The notes below the pieces were generated by a model. It made no database searches. It was not told the DNA's origin and saw nothing but the letters and a program-made list of their open reading frames with translations. The translations under genes were made by a program, and so were the position numbers. Positions 1 through 9,512 of a stretch of 64,000 bases of DNA are shown one piece after another. Source of the stretch: an uncultured Flavobacteriales bacterium (GTDB taxonomy: Bacteria > Bacteroidota > Bacteroidia > Flavobacteriales_F > PHOS-HE28). Each line of letters starts with the position of its first letter. Within the stretch, counting starts at the first letter, position 1. The stretch is from NCBI GenBank assembly GCA_937872175.1, contig CALMPI010000043.1, positions 1 to 64,000 of the forward strand. The letters run 5' to 3'.

Positions 1-24
1 CCGGATCATCAAGATCTATCCCGC

Positions 25-1623
25 TCAACCTATCAACAGGTTATTAGAGGTGCCCGTCATTGATTGACCTTCCCATGGTAATAGTTCAAAATCGCCTCCG
101 TTGACGATGTTGCATGGGTCGATGCCACAGATATCGGGTGGCCATACCTCAATGAACACATAGGTCAAGTTCCCCTTCCTATTTGAACCCGAGTTAAGTG
201 GTTCATAGCGTAGTATGGCCAATCCGGCGAAACCAGGGTCTGGGGTGTATTCGAAGGAGGCGGACAATGCATTGGTTATCACACCGCCGCCCCGTATGAT
301 GGTAAGGCAGGTATGCTCGGTGGGGATGCCGCCGCCGACCATTTGGTCTTCATCATTATCGAGGAAATTGTCGATGAGCAGGGGACCTAGCTGCCCTTGT
401 TTGTAGACGTACGGCGCCAGCGTCCCATAGTCCGAGAAAATGTCATCCACTCCGGCCAATCTGCTGCCGCATTCTAGACGAGACGCATACGTGTCCACCC
501 AACCAGACCACAGGTCACCGTGATGATCGTTGACATGATAGTCGATGTCACATAGAACATTCGCTTCATCTTGTGTGGGTATGCGTGACTGGCCGGCGAC
601 ATTTCCCGGGTGCATCAGGTAGGGTGTGGCCCCAGGGCAAGTGGCATCCAGATGTTCCATGCTACTTCCGCCGAACGAAAGCGGGGCATAGACTTCCAGC
701 GGCGAAGTGGTCGGGCCATCGAAGAACACATTACAAGGATCTTCCAGATCTGCGCTGGCGGCATAGTTCCCGCCCCAGGCAGTGCAAAGGAGATGATTGT
801 TGATGAATGGTAAGCTGTTGGGGTAAAGTCCCAGGTCATAACGCGAAAAGAAAACAGCCGATGGATCCCACCAACTTCCGAAAATACCGGGAGAAGGCTC
901 TGCTGTGTGAGAAAGAAATCCCAGACAGTGCATCGCCTCATGTGCAATGACGGTATACAGGTCGAGCACACCAAGTGGCGGTGCCGCAGGTAGTTCATGG
1001 AACGTGAACTGGTCGAAGTCGATCTGAATATCCGCGTGATAGTGGGCGAAGTTGCCCTCATCGGGAAAGCACTGGGTGGACGCGTACCATGCGTCGAACC
1101 CACCGTTTATCGTGCGCCAAGCCTCCCCGTCTAACACACCTTCTCGTAAGACCTGTGGCGTGAAGTCATTGAAGGGGTTCGCATCTCCATCCGGAATGGT
1201 GATGAAGTTGTACAAGGGGGTTCCTCTACCCACCTGGTTGAGGACAGGTAAGAAAGTCTGATTGATCCTTACATTGACAAAGGCCGAAGGTCTCGGCAAA
1301 GGGTATGGATTCGGAGCTGCCTCGATCAGTTCAGATAGATCGGAGAAGACCTGACAGGCCGCCGCCTGTCGCTGAGGACCGTCAACAGGATCATTGAACC
1401 CGACCGGCCCCCAATTCTCGAAGATCAGATTGAAGATACCTACTTGGCAAGAACCACCGGAGCCGCGGAAAGAGCCCGCTTCCGGAAGGCGAATGTCCTG
1501 CCTCGTATAGCTAGCCCCGAAACGGTCCCTCACCGTTTGTCCATGGGACGCGCCAACGGACAGTAGTGCGTGAGTAAGGGCCAAGATGAAGCGATAATCC
1601 AGGAAAAGGTCCGCTGCTTTCAT
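25..1623 (-). CDS. Secreted zincin-type metalloprotease-like protein
   Basis: The 532-residue protein begins with a hydrophobic stretch ending near GASHG, which fits a signal peptide. Around residues 228-239 it has HEAMHCLGFLSH, an HExxHxxGF zinc-peptidase motif. A later YLMHPG near residue 335 resembles the Met-turn and is followed by a segment like the end of a catalytic domain (PTQDEANVLCDIDYH). This suggests an extracellular zinc protease. The third metal ligand is unclear, because the distal His is one position later than in the strict metzincin consensus. The protein stops soon after NGGDFE, a string that normally opens a carbohydrate-binding or lectin-like domain in Bacteroidota surface proteins. 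No T9SS sorting domain is present, so the 3' end may be frameshifted and continue beyond the window. It follows the next gene by 27 nt on the same strand, and both are lower in GC than the rest of the window. Confidence 0.65.
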   Translation of the reverse strand: MKAADLFLDYRFILALTHALLSVGASHGQTVRDRFGASYTRQDIRLPEAGSFRGSGGSCQVGIFNLIFENWGPVGFNDPVDGPQRQAAACQVFSDLSELIEAAPNPYPLPRPSAFVNVRINQTFLPVLNQVGRGTPLYNFITIPDGDANPFNDFTPQVLREGVLDGEAWRTINGGFDAWYASTQCFPDEGNFAHYHADIQIDFDQFTFHELPAAPPLGVLDLYTVIAHEAMHCLGFLSHTAEPSPGIFGSWWDPSAVFFSRYDLGLYPNSLPFINNHLLCTAWGGNYAASADLEDPCNVFFDGPTTSPLEVYAPLSFGGSSMEHLDATCPGATPYLMHPGNVAGQSRIPTQDEANVLCDIDYHVNDHHGDLWSGWVDTYASRLECGSRLAGVDDIFSDYGTLAPYVYKQGQLGPLLIDNFLDNDEDQMVGGGIPTEHTCLTIIRGGGVITNALSASFEYTPDPGFAGLAILRYEPLNSGSNRKGNLTYVFIEVWPPDICGIDPCNIVNGGDFELLPWEGQSMTGTSNNLLIG

Positions 1624-1650
1624 GGTGGTCGGGGTGGTGATCGAGAGCGC

Positions 1651-2715
1651 TCATTCAGACATTCGGATGCAGCGGCTCGTGGTGATCGATTCAGGGGAGA
1701 CGAGTTGAACGAAGTAGACGCCAGCGGGAAAGCCGACATTACCGAATATGGCCCTCCCTCCGATGATCTCTTGTTGGGTCAGGATACGTCCGAGCGAATC
1801 CATGAAAAAAGCTTGCCCGGCGAACAGGGGATTGTTGGTTTGGATAACGATCATCCCAGAGTTCTGCCAAACAGCAAAACCGGTTGGTTCTTCTGTTACT
1901 ATCGTCGAGAGGGGGGCGTTCACGCCGATATGCGCTGTATCCGTTGCGAAACAGCCTATGGCATCAGTGATCGTATAGATATACGCACCTTCACCCAGAC
2001 CGGTCCGGGTGAACCCTGTATCTCCATCCATCCAAAGTATCGACCATGGTCCGTTGCCATCCAGTACGTTCACTTGTACCCCACCATCCATGGCACCAGG
2101 CGCAGTGCAAGAGTTGATGCTCAAGGAAGCTTCAAAGCATAGGACCGGCGTAGGTTCGGTCCAATTCGACGGTGTTGGTGTACATGGCGGGGTCTGGTTG
2201 GTCATGCACAACGTGTAGCCAAGGTCAACGGATGAGTTCATGGCACTGATCTGTAGCAGGATAGTATCTTGTGGTGGGGCCAAACCTTGCGCGAAGCCGA
2301 ACATCGGTATGCCGGGCAGCGCAGTGAAGCAATATCCCGGATAAAGCGTTGTACAATCACCCCCGACCCAAACACTGACTTGGCAGCTGTCTGAACATTC
2401 TATCTCGAACAATAGGTCGCAGGTTACCCGTACAGCATACCACACATCACGACTTGGAGCTGAGATCGCGTTTGTGTGACCAAGGCACGCATTGGGATTC
2501 GTTGGATAAGGGAAATTCACGAGGGCTTGGTCTGTGGAATCGATGATCGGCGGCGAGAATCCGGACCCGCCTTGCAGTGGATTGCAATGCCAGGAGGTTG
2601 GCAGGTAGGTCACTCCAAGGGCGATGGCCCCAGCACAGTCATCATTGGCCACCTGCGCTTCAGCCAAACCCGTTAGCAGCAAACACCACCATACCGCGAA
2701 ACTGTGGATCTTCAT
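1651..2715 (-). CDS. T9SS type A sorting domain protein with a SprB-like repeat
   Basis: This 354-residue protein has a signal peptide ending near GLAEAQ. An N-terminal domain opens with NDDCAGAI, a common start of adhesin-like domains in Bacteroidota. Residues about 200-265 (from SINSCTAPGAMDGG to DAIGCFATD) match the SprB-type repeat, with the usual gL..GtY and tDa.GC features. The last 70 residues end in GVYFVQLV...TTSRCIRMSE, typical of the type A sorting domain that directs export by the type IX system and surface attachment. It is probably exported across the outer membrane; its ligand is unknown. It sits directly upstream of the metalloprotease-like gene and may be co-transcribed with it. 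GC content is visibly below that of the genes from sufB onward. Confidence 0.75.
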   Translation of the reverse strand: MKIHSFAVWWCLLLTGLAEAQVANDDCAGAIALGVTYLPTSWHCNPLQGGSGFSPPIIDSTDQALVNFPYPTNPNACLGHTNAISAPSRDVWYAVRVTCDLLFEIECSDSCQVSVWVGGDCTTLYPGYCFTALPGIPMFGFAQGLAPPQDTILLQISAMNSSVDLGYTLCMTNQTPPCTPTPSNWTEPTPVLCFEASLSINSCTAPGAMDGGVQVNVLDGNGPWSILWMDGDTGFTRTGLGEGAYIYTITDAIGCFATDTAHIGVNAPLSTIVTEEPTGFAVWQNSGMIVIQTNNPLFAGQAFFMDSLGRILTQQEIIGGRAIFGNVGFPAGVYFVQLVSPESITTSRCIRMSE

Positions 2716-2822
2716 GGCTCTTCCGTGGTTTCGATGACACCCCGCGCAGCCACCAACAGCGATACAGAGATAATGCCCAGCGTGTAGATTTCCAAACCTG
2801 GCCGATCACTTTTTGCCGTAGT

Positions 2823-2988
2823 GCGTGAGCGGGCGCAGCGGCAGCTTGACGGAGCACCGGCCCTTCAGCGCACGGAGCGAGGAGGCTGCGAGGTACGAGC
2901 AGACCCCGCAGCCCGATGCGATGCGGGCCGGGGCAAGGCAACTACAGCGGAGCACGCGACCCCGAGGCTTTTGCGAGGGGGCACGCCC
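2823..2988 (-). repeat. Interspersed intergenic repeat, copy A
   Basis: Read on the minus strand this 166-bp element starts GGGCGTGCCCCC and ends CGCCCGCTCACGC. Its first 47 nt (2942-2988) match the copy at 18667-18713 at 46 of 47 positions, and its last 23 nt (2823-2845) match 18807-18829 at 22 of 23. The middle differs. It fills most of the gap between sufB and the T9SS gene. A short reading frame through it is not considered a gene. Confidence 0.8.
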
Positions 2989-2994
2989 AACTAC

Positions 2995-4443
<1,449 letters not shown>

Positions 4444-4468
4444 GGTGGGGTTGGCTAGAACAGGGTAG

Positions 4469-4487
4469 GTCGACCCGGTGGGTCGAC
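4469..4487. repeat. Perfect 8-bp hairpin between the Fe-S carrier gene and sufB
   Basis: GTCGACCC (4469-4476) and GGGTCGAC (4480-4487) are perfect inverted arms around a 3-nt loop. It lies in the 79-nt spacer of a presumed operon and has no U-tract, so it may tune or process the transcript rather than terminate it. It could also be a small REP-like repeat. Confidence 0.6.
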
Positions 4488-4522
4488 GCTACAGGTGCCT
4501 ATTTGGATGATCGGTACCACAC

Positions 4523-4849
4523 TCAGATGCTGAAGCTCTCGCCACAGCCGCAGGTCCGGCTGGCGTTGGGGTTCACGAACTGGAAGCCTTTGCCATTGAG
4601 GCCGCCGCTGAAATCGAGGGTGGTGCCGAGGAGGTACAGCAGGCTCTTCTTGTCCACCACCACCTTCACGCCGTTGTCCTCGAAGACCTTGTCGCCTTCC
4701 TTCATCTGGTCGTCGAAGGTGAGGTCGTACATCAGGCCGCTGCAGCCGCCGCCTTTCACGCCTACGCGCACGAAGTGGTTCGGGCCGCGGCCCTCCTGGC
4801 CCAGGAGCTTGGTGACTTCCGCTTTGGCGGGTTCGGAGACCTTGATCAT
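4523..4849 (-). CDS. A-type iron-sulfur carrier protein (IscA/SufA/ErpA family)
   Basis: A-type carriers accept clusters from the Suf scaffold and deliver them to target enzymes. The 108-residue protein is of normal length and carries the three conserved cysteines: Cys36 in GGGCSGL, and Cys100 and Cys102 in the C-terminal TCGCGESF. The FVNPNA segment before the last two cysteines is typical. It is the first gene of a minus-strand unit with sufB. Upstream lie a -7 promoter element at 4925-4932 and an inverted repeat TTTAGA-N5-TCTAAA at 4896-4912, placed where a repressor could block early transcription. This suggests iron- or cluster-dependent control. Which subfamily (SufA or ErpA) it belongs to cannot be decided from the sequence alone. 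Confidence 0.92.
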   Translation of the reverse strand: MIKVSEPAKAEVTKLLGQEGRGPNHFVRVGVKGGGCSGLMYDLTFDDQMKEGDKVFEDNGVKVVVDKKSLLYLLGTTLDFSGGLNGKGFQFVNPNASRTCGCGESFSI

Positions 4850-4895
4850 CTGTTACCCGCCATAGCCTCGGCGGAGGAGGGGTCCTGTTCTCTTA

Positions 4896-4912
4896 TTTAG
4901 AAACGGTCTAAA
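4896..4912. promoter_or_regulatory. Candidate operator TTTAGA-N5-TCTAAA upstream of the Fe-S carrier/sufB unit
   Basis: Perfect 6-bp inverted repeat with a 5-bp spacer, 47 bp before the carrier start codon and just downstream of the predicted transcription start. The AT-rich site stands out from the GC-rich surroundings. An iron- or Fe-S-responsive repressor (Fur/DtxR- or Rrf2-type) is a plausible reader; this is inference from gene context. Confidence 0.45.
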
Positions 4913-4924
4913 CAAGTTCCAGAG

Positions 4925-4932
4925 CAAAGGTA
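4925..4932 (-). promoter_or_regulatory. Bacteroidota -7 element (TACCTTTG) for the Fe-S carrier/sufB unit
   Basis: On the minus strand it reads TACCTTTG, a full match to TAnnTTTG. It predicts a transcription start near 4918-4921 and a leader of about 70 nt that contains the TTTAGA/TCTAAA inverted repeat. Confidence 0.55.
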
Positions 4933-4998
4933 CAGCCCGCGGCCATGGCGGCCAAGGGTGGCGGTGGAACACCTGTCGCGGTCCCGAGGTTCACCGGG

Positions 4999-5006
4999 TA
5001 CCTTCG
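4999..5006 (+). promoter_or_regulatory. -7 element (TACCTTCG) for thiL
   Basis: TACCTTCG differs by one base from TAnnTTTG and lies 13 nt before the ATG at 5020. It supports that start over the upstream in-frame ATG at 4945, which would lie before the transcript begins. Confidence 0.5.
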
Positions 5007-5019
5007 CGGCCCAAGAGCC

Positions 5020-6081
5020 ATGGCAGACCCTTCCTCCCGCACCGAGCTCTCCGCCCTTGGCGAGTTCGGCCTCATTGAGCGCCTGGCCGCGCGCGTCCAG
5101 CTCGCCCAGCCCTCGACCGTGAAAGGCATCGGCGATGATGCCGCTGTGATCGACCCTTCGGCAGGCACAGGTGGACAAGGTCTGCACCAGGTGGTCACCA
5201 CCGACATGCTGATGGAAGGCGTGCACTTCGACCTGAGCTACATGCCGCTGAAGCACCTGGGCTACAAGGCCATCGTGGTGAACCTGAGCGACGTGTACGC
5301 CATGAACGCCGAGCCGAGGCAGGTGACGGTGGCGCTGGCCCTGAGCAACCGGTTCCCTGTGGAAGCGGTGGATGAGCTCTACGAGGGCATGCTGCTGGCA
5401 TGCCGGCATTACGGCGTGGATCTGGTGGGCGGGGACACGTGCAGCAGCCGCAGCGGCCTGGTGATCGCGGTGACGGCTATCGGTGCCGCCAAGCCGGAGG
5501 AGCTCGTGTACCGCAGCGGCGCTGGCGAGCACGACCTGCTGGTGTTGAGCGGGGACCTGGGCGGCGCTTACATGGGCCTACAGGTGCTGGAGCGCGAGAA
5601 GGCCGTGTTCACCGAGACCGGCGCCCAGCCCGACCTTGCCGGGCACGACTACATCCTGGAGCGCCAGCTGAAGCCGGAGGCGCGCAAGGACATCGTGGCC
5701 CTGCTGAAGCAGCTCGGGGTGAAGCCCACCGCCATGATCGACATCAGCGACGGGCTGGCGAGCGAGGCCATCCACATCGCCCGCAGCTCCGGCGTGGGCG
5801 TGCGGCTCTATGATGAGAAGCTGCCGATCGACCCGCACACGTTCAGCACGGCCCGAGACTTCCACCTCGACCCCACCACCTGCGCGCTCAGCGGCGGCGA
5901 GGACTACGAGCTGCTGTTCACCGTCCGCCAGGCCGACTACGAGGCCATCAAGGGCAACCCGAACCTCACCGTGGTGGGTCACATGACCGATGCGAACAGC
6001 GGCTACCGGCTTGTGGACAAGCAGGGTGGCGAGCACGAGCTCACGGCCCAGGGGTGGGACGCGTTCCTGAAGAAGGGGTAG
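5020..6081 (+). CDS. thiL: Thiamine-monophosphate kinase
   Basis: ThiL phosphorylates thiamine monophosphate with ATP to make thiamine pyrophosphate, the last step of cofactor synthesis, in the cytoplasm. The 353-residue protein has the PurM-like fold signature: GIGDDAA near residues 37-42 for Mg-ATP binding, the NLSDVYAMNAEP segment, VGGDTCSS, and the C-terminal SGGEDYELLF motif. The frame opens further upstream at 4945, but that N-terminus is low-complexity and precedes the promoter element, so ATG 5020 (MADPSSRTEL) was chosen. It is transcribed divergently from the Fe-S carrier gene. Its stop codon is separated by only 1 nt from the convergent stop of the next gene. Confidence 0.93.
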   Translation: MADPSSRTELSALGEFGLIERLAARVQLAQPSTVKGIGDDAAVIDPSAGTGGQGLHQVVTTDMLMEGVHFDLSYMPLKHLGYKAIVVNLSDVYAMNAEPRQVTVALALSNRFPVEAVDELYEGMLLACRHYGVDLVGGDTCSSRSGLVIAVTAIGAAKPEELVYRSGAGEHDLLVLSGDLGGAYMGLQVLEREKAVFTETGAQPDLAGHDYILERQLKPEARKDIVALLKQLGVKPTAMIDISDGLASEAIHIARSSGVGVRLYDEKLPIDPHTFSTARDFHLDPTTCALSGGEDYELLFTVRQADYEAIKGNPNLTVVGHMTDANSGYRLVDKQGGEHELTAQGWDAFLKKG

Positions 6082-6082
6082 G

Positions 6083-7675
6083 TCACTCCTTCACCACACG
6101 CAGCACATTGCGTGTGCTGCTTTCCCGCAGCTCCACGGCGTACAGCCCGGCCGGCCAATCGGAGCCGAGGTCGTCACGGTAGCTCCCGCTGTACACCACG
6201 CGTCCGCTGGCATCCATGGCGCGAATGATCGTGTTCGGCGTTGGGCGCGGGCTGATGCGGAAGCCATCGGTGAAGGGGGAGGGGTAGGCGGTGATCTCCG
6301 TCCCGTGCGCCTGGTCCTGGACCCCGGTGGAGCTGTTGCTGATCCGCCCGATGGTGTACGTCTGCACGCCGCTCGCGCCTGATTGCAGCGGGGGGAAGCT
6401 GAACAGGTCGTTCGCGTGGTTGCTGAAGTAGAGCGTGCCGTTGGCGGGGCTGGTGAGGCTCTGGCTGACCACGACGCCGAGGGGCGCGCTGTTCGAGGCC
6501 CATCGAGGTGTGCCGTTGGGGTCGAAGGCCACGATCGTCTGCGCGTATTGGCCCATGCTCACCGCATCGCTTACCACGCCGTTGCCCCAGTCCACCTGGC
6601 CGCGCACGCTTCCGATGAGGTAAGGGTTGCCGGCACCATCCACCGCAAGGCAGCCGCGCAGGCCGGCCTCCACATCACCGGTGATGGGCCCGCCCGCCGT
6701 GTCGCTCTCCACGGTCCAGAGGAACTGACCGGTGCTGTCCGCCTTGGCCAGGAACATGGCCGAGATCCAGTCCGCGCCGTTCACCGGCAGGCCTCCCCAC
6801 ACGGTTGCGTCCAGGATGCTGCCGGCGATGTAGGCGTGCCCGAAGGCGTCGGCCACCACCACGGGGAACTGGAAGGTGACATCGTGCGCGAACTGGGCCC
6901 AATCGCCGGTGCCGTCGGGCTTGAAGCGGCACAGGAACATGAGGTAAGGCTCGTTCACCGGGAGCGTAGGCGTGAGGCCGCCGAAGGCGAGCCCACCATT
7001 ATCGGTACCCCCGCTCACGTACAGTCCACCCCACGGATCGAAGCTCAGGCCGCCGATCGTCTTTCCGCCATCGATGGTGCGGAACTCGACGTCGTTGCCG
7101 CTGGCATCCACCCGGTTGATGTGGGTGAGCATGAAGTCGCTCGTGGCGTACCACAGGTCCCCGTTCGGGTCGATGGCCAGGGCGGCCATCATGGTCGCGT
7201 TGGGCTGCGCGATCGAGATGTTGCGCTTCCACAGGGGTATGCCGGTGGGGCCGAACTTGATGAGGTAGAGGTCCACATCCAGCCCGCTGCCGGTGTGCCC
7301 GAGCGTGGACCCGTCACAGAGCGCAAGGGTGTCCATGAACTGGCCGGCCACGTAGACGTTCCCAGCGTCATCCACCGCGCCGCAGTTCACGGTGGTGGTG
7401 GTCCCCACTGCGCACGACCACAACGGCTGGCCGATGCCGGGGTCCAGGCGATGCACCACGGCCGCGCCGAACACCTCGCTGCCATAGATCTGGGTGACCC
7501 CGTCGACCCGGGCGGTCATCAGTTCACCTTCGGGCGAGGAGGCCAGCACATGCCGGGGCATGCTGGGGTTCATGGTCCAGTTCACGGGCCAGCCCACGAG
7601 CCAGTCGGGTTGTTGCGCTGATGAGGTGAGCACCAGAAGTGCGGCCAGGATGGCGAGGGGGTGATGAGTTCTCAT
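6083..7675 (-). CDS. T9SS type A sorting domain protein with beta-propeller-like repeats
   Basis: The 530-residue protein has a signal peptide ending at about TSSAQ. The body contains several propeller-type units with the pattern D..GN.Y..G, for example DDAGNVYVAGQF, DPNGDLW, DPWGGLYVSGG, DAFGHAYIAGS and DGAGNPYLIGS, like the SBBP class. The C-terminus (about residues 460-530) is a type A sorting domain: AYPSPFTDGF, then AMDASGRVVYSG, then WPAGLYAVELR. It is expected to be exported by the T9SS and placed on the surface or released. No catalytic motif was seen, and the ligand is unknown. It is convergent with thiL with no room for a separate terminator. Confidence 0.8.
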   Translation of the reverse strand: MRTHHPLAILAALLVLTSSAQQPDWLVGWPVNWTMNPSMPRHVLASSPEGELMTARVDGVTQIYGSEVFGAAVVHRLDPGIGQPLWSCAVGTTTTVNCGAVDDAGNVYVAGQFMDTLALCDGSTLGHTGSGLDVDLYLIKFGPTGIPLWKRNISIAQPNATMMAALAIDPNGDLWYATSDFMLTHINRVDASGNDVEFRTIDGGKTIGGLSFDPWGGLYVSGGTDNGGLAFGGLTPTLPVNEPYLMFLCRFKPDGTGDWAQFAHDVTFQFPVVVADAFGHAYIAGSILDATVWGGLPVNGADWISAMFLAKADSTGQFLWTVESDTAGGPITGDVEAGLRGCLAVDGAGNPYLIGSVRGQVDWGNGVVSDAVSMGQYAQTIVAFDPNGTPRWASNSAPLGVVVSQSLTSPANGTLYFSNHANDLFSFPPLQSGASGVQTYTIGRISNSSTGVQDQAHGTEITAYPSPFTDGFRISPRPTPNTIIRAMDASGRVVYSGSYRDDLGSDWPAGLYAVELRESSTRNVLRVVKE

Positions 7676-7795
7676 GGGTGATCGTGCATCGGGAAGACAA
7701 GGCCCATGAGCGCGGCGTTGCCCACCGGCGACGGACGCCGTTCTTCATGCTGATGGAGCGGGACGAATGAGGGATGGGCCGGGTGTAGCGGCGGC

Positions 7796-9355
7796 TCAGG
7801 CCGCCCGGCTCCCACCGCGCGCTTTCTCACGGACCAGCTCACCGTAGGGCCTGCCGGTGAGATGGCTCTCGGCCCAGGTCAGGGGATCGAGATGCTCGAA
7901 GGCGGGCTGTTCCAAGGGGTCTTCGGCCAATAGGGTGAGGTCGTCGTGGAAGCGCCGGAAGGCCGCGCGCTGCTGACGCTGGTCCAAGGGCTTGAGCAGG
8001 TCGCGGACGAGGCGCAGGAAGACCTGTTCGAAGCGATGGGTGCGCGAACGGTCCTTCAGGTACCGCTCCGTATTGCGCAGGGTGTAGGGCAGCAGTTCCT
8101 TGTCCTCGGTCTCCAGCCGGAGCATCAGCTCGAGCATCCGCGCATAGGCCACGATGCCGCCCAGGTCGTCGTGGGCCTCGTTCAACAGGCGATGGCACCA
8201 GCGCAAGGCCTCCGCCGGCCGGCCACCTCCGAAGAGGGCCACGGCCATCTGGTACATGCATCCGGTCCGTCGCAATGCCCCCAGGGCCTCGCCGTGCCTG
8301 GCCAGCCCGCGTTCGACCCCAGGGAGCATGGCCAGCGCTTGGTCGAACGCGCCACTGGCGCAATGGATGCTCAGTTCCAGGGAGGTGCCGGTGGCGAAGA
8401 GCTTCATCTCCAGGTCCTCGGTCTCGGGCATGCGCCATTCGGCAGGCGCGGCGCGATAGGAGTGCACGTGGTCCCTGGCCTCGTCGAACCGTCCGGTGCG
8501 GACGCAGACATAGGCCAGGTTGCTGAGCACCGCCAGCAGACGGTATGGCTCGTCGATGAACAGGGCACGCTCGGTGATCATCAGGTCGCGGTTCACGAGC
8601 AGATGCGCCCGGCTGGCCTCCAGATCGCCGGTGGCGAACGCGGCCACGGACTCGAGATGATGATGCAGGTAACGGGCCTGTCCGGAGCTCCGCTCATCCA
8701 CCCGGGGTCGGCCCGCGCGCGCCATGATGGTCCGCACCCGCTCGACCTGTGCCACGCTGCGGGCCTGGCCTTCGCCATAGAGCGCCAGGAACACGTCGCT
8801 CTTCAGGTCCCACAGCGCGTTGAGCTCGGCCATCCGCGAAAGGAGCCCTGCTGCACGCTCGCGCTGGTCATCCATCTCCGCGCTGGTCACCCCTTGGTAG
8901 TGCGTGCGTTCCATCAGCCGTCGCTGCCATTCCTGCACCTCCACCAGCACATGAAGCTTCTCATGCCTGGTGGCCAGTCGTTCAACGCCCGCCAGATGCC
9001 GTTCCGCATCGGCGTACAGGGCGCGTTGATAGAGCACCTCCACTTCATGCATGCGGCGACGAAGACGTGCGTCCACGGAAGAATGCGCATGATAGGCCGA
9101 GAGGCTTTCCAGGATGGTGTTGTGCAGGCGCTGCTTGGCGATGGCGAATCGCGCCGTGAAGCCGCGTCCCTTGAAGCGCTGCAGAAGCGCCTCCTCGTCG
9201 TACGTCTCCATGGAGGCGATGGCGTTGAAGAGCAGGAGATGGTTGCTCTGGCCCTTGATGCGATGCCGACCTGCGTAGAGCTTGAAGTAGCGCTTCTCCG
9301 CCGCGTCCATCGTGCGGATCAGACGGTGGACCTGATCGGACGCTTTCCTGGACAT
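7796..9355 (-). CDS. Conserved protein of unknown function with KRYFKLY motif, helical-repeat rich
   Basis: The 519-residue protein (start at MSRKASDQVH; the longer frame from 9415 adds an unlikely N-terminus) has no signal peptide or membrane segment. Near residue 20 it has AEKRYFKLYAGRH, followed by NHLLLFNAI and a YDEEALLQRF segment. I associate this arrangement with an uncharacterised Bacteroidota family of about 500 residues. The rest is almost entirely amphipathic helices with paired-helix spacing like TPR/SEL repeats, such as ALYADAERHL and GRFDEARDHV. It is probably a cytoplasmic helical-repeat protein, perhaps a scaffold or regulator; no enzymatic motif was found. TAGCTTTC at 9376-9383 on the minus strand could be its -7 element. 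It reads as a single gene. Confidence 0.7.
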   Translation of the reverse strand: MSRKASDQVHRLIRTMDAAEKRYFKLYAGRHRIKGQSNHLLLFNAIASMETYDEEALLQRFKGRGFTARFAIAKQRLHNTILESLSAYHAHSSVDARLRRRMHEVEVLYQRALYADAERHLAGVERLATRHEKLHVLVEVQEWQRRLMERTHYQGVTSAEMDDQRERAAGLLSRMAELNALWDLKSDVFLALYGEGQARSVAQVERVRTIMARAGRPRVDERSSGQARYLHHHLESVAAFATGDLEASRAHLLVNRDLMITERALFIDEPYRLLAVLSNLAYVCVRTGRFDEARDHVHSYRAAPAEWRMPETEDLEMKLFATGTSLELSIHCASGAFDQALAMLPGVERGLARHGEALGALRRTGCMYQMAVALFGGGRPAEALRWCHRLLNEAHDDLGGIVAYARMLELMLRLETEDKELLPYTLRNTERYLKDRSRTHRFEQVFLRLVRDLLKPLDQRQQRAAFRRFHDDLTLLAEDPLEQPAFEHLDPLTWAESHLTGRPYGELVREKARGGSRAA

Positions 9356-9464
9356 GGTTCCGGACTTGGATAGATGAAAGCTAGCCGGTATACCCCACCC
9401 CGGGTGCCCGACCACGAGGAACGGCCCGCTTGCTGCGGGCAGCGGCTCGAACAGGTGGGAACGA

Positions 9465-9492
9465 CAACGCCCTGGACCAGGCCAGGGCGTTG
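9465..9492. terminator. Strong hairpin terminator downstream of the lipoprotein gene
   Basis: Arms CAACGCCCTGG (9465-9475) and CCAGGGCGTTG (9482-9492) are perfectly complementary around the 6-nt loop ACCAGG. It lies 21 bp beyond the stop of the minus-strand lipoprotein gene and upstream of the next minus-strand gene. A U-tract is poor, as is common in this genome. Confidence 0.75.
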
Positions 9493-9512
9493 ATCATGTT
9501 CGTTCGGTCAGT

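Noticed and set aside
2660-2941. Short minus-strand frame through repeat copy A
   Set aside because: Lies mostly in the interspersed repeat and overlaps the end of the T9SS gene; no conserved protein pattern.
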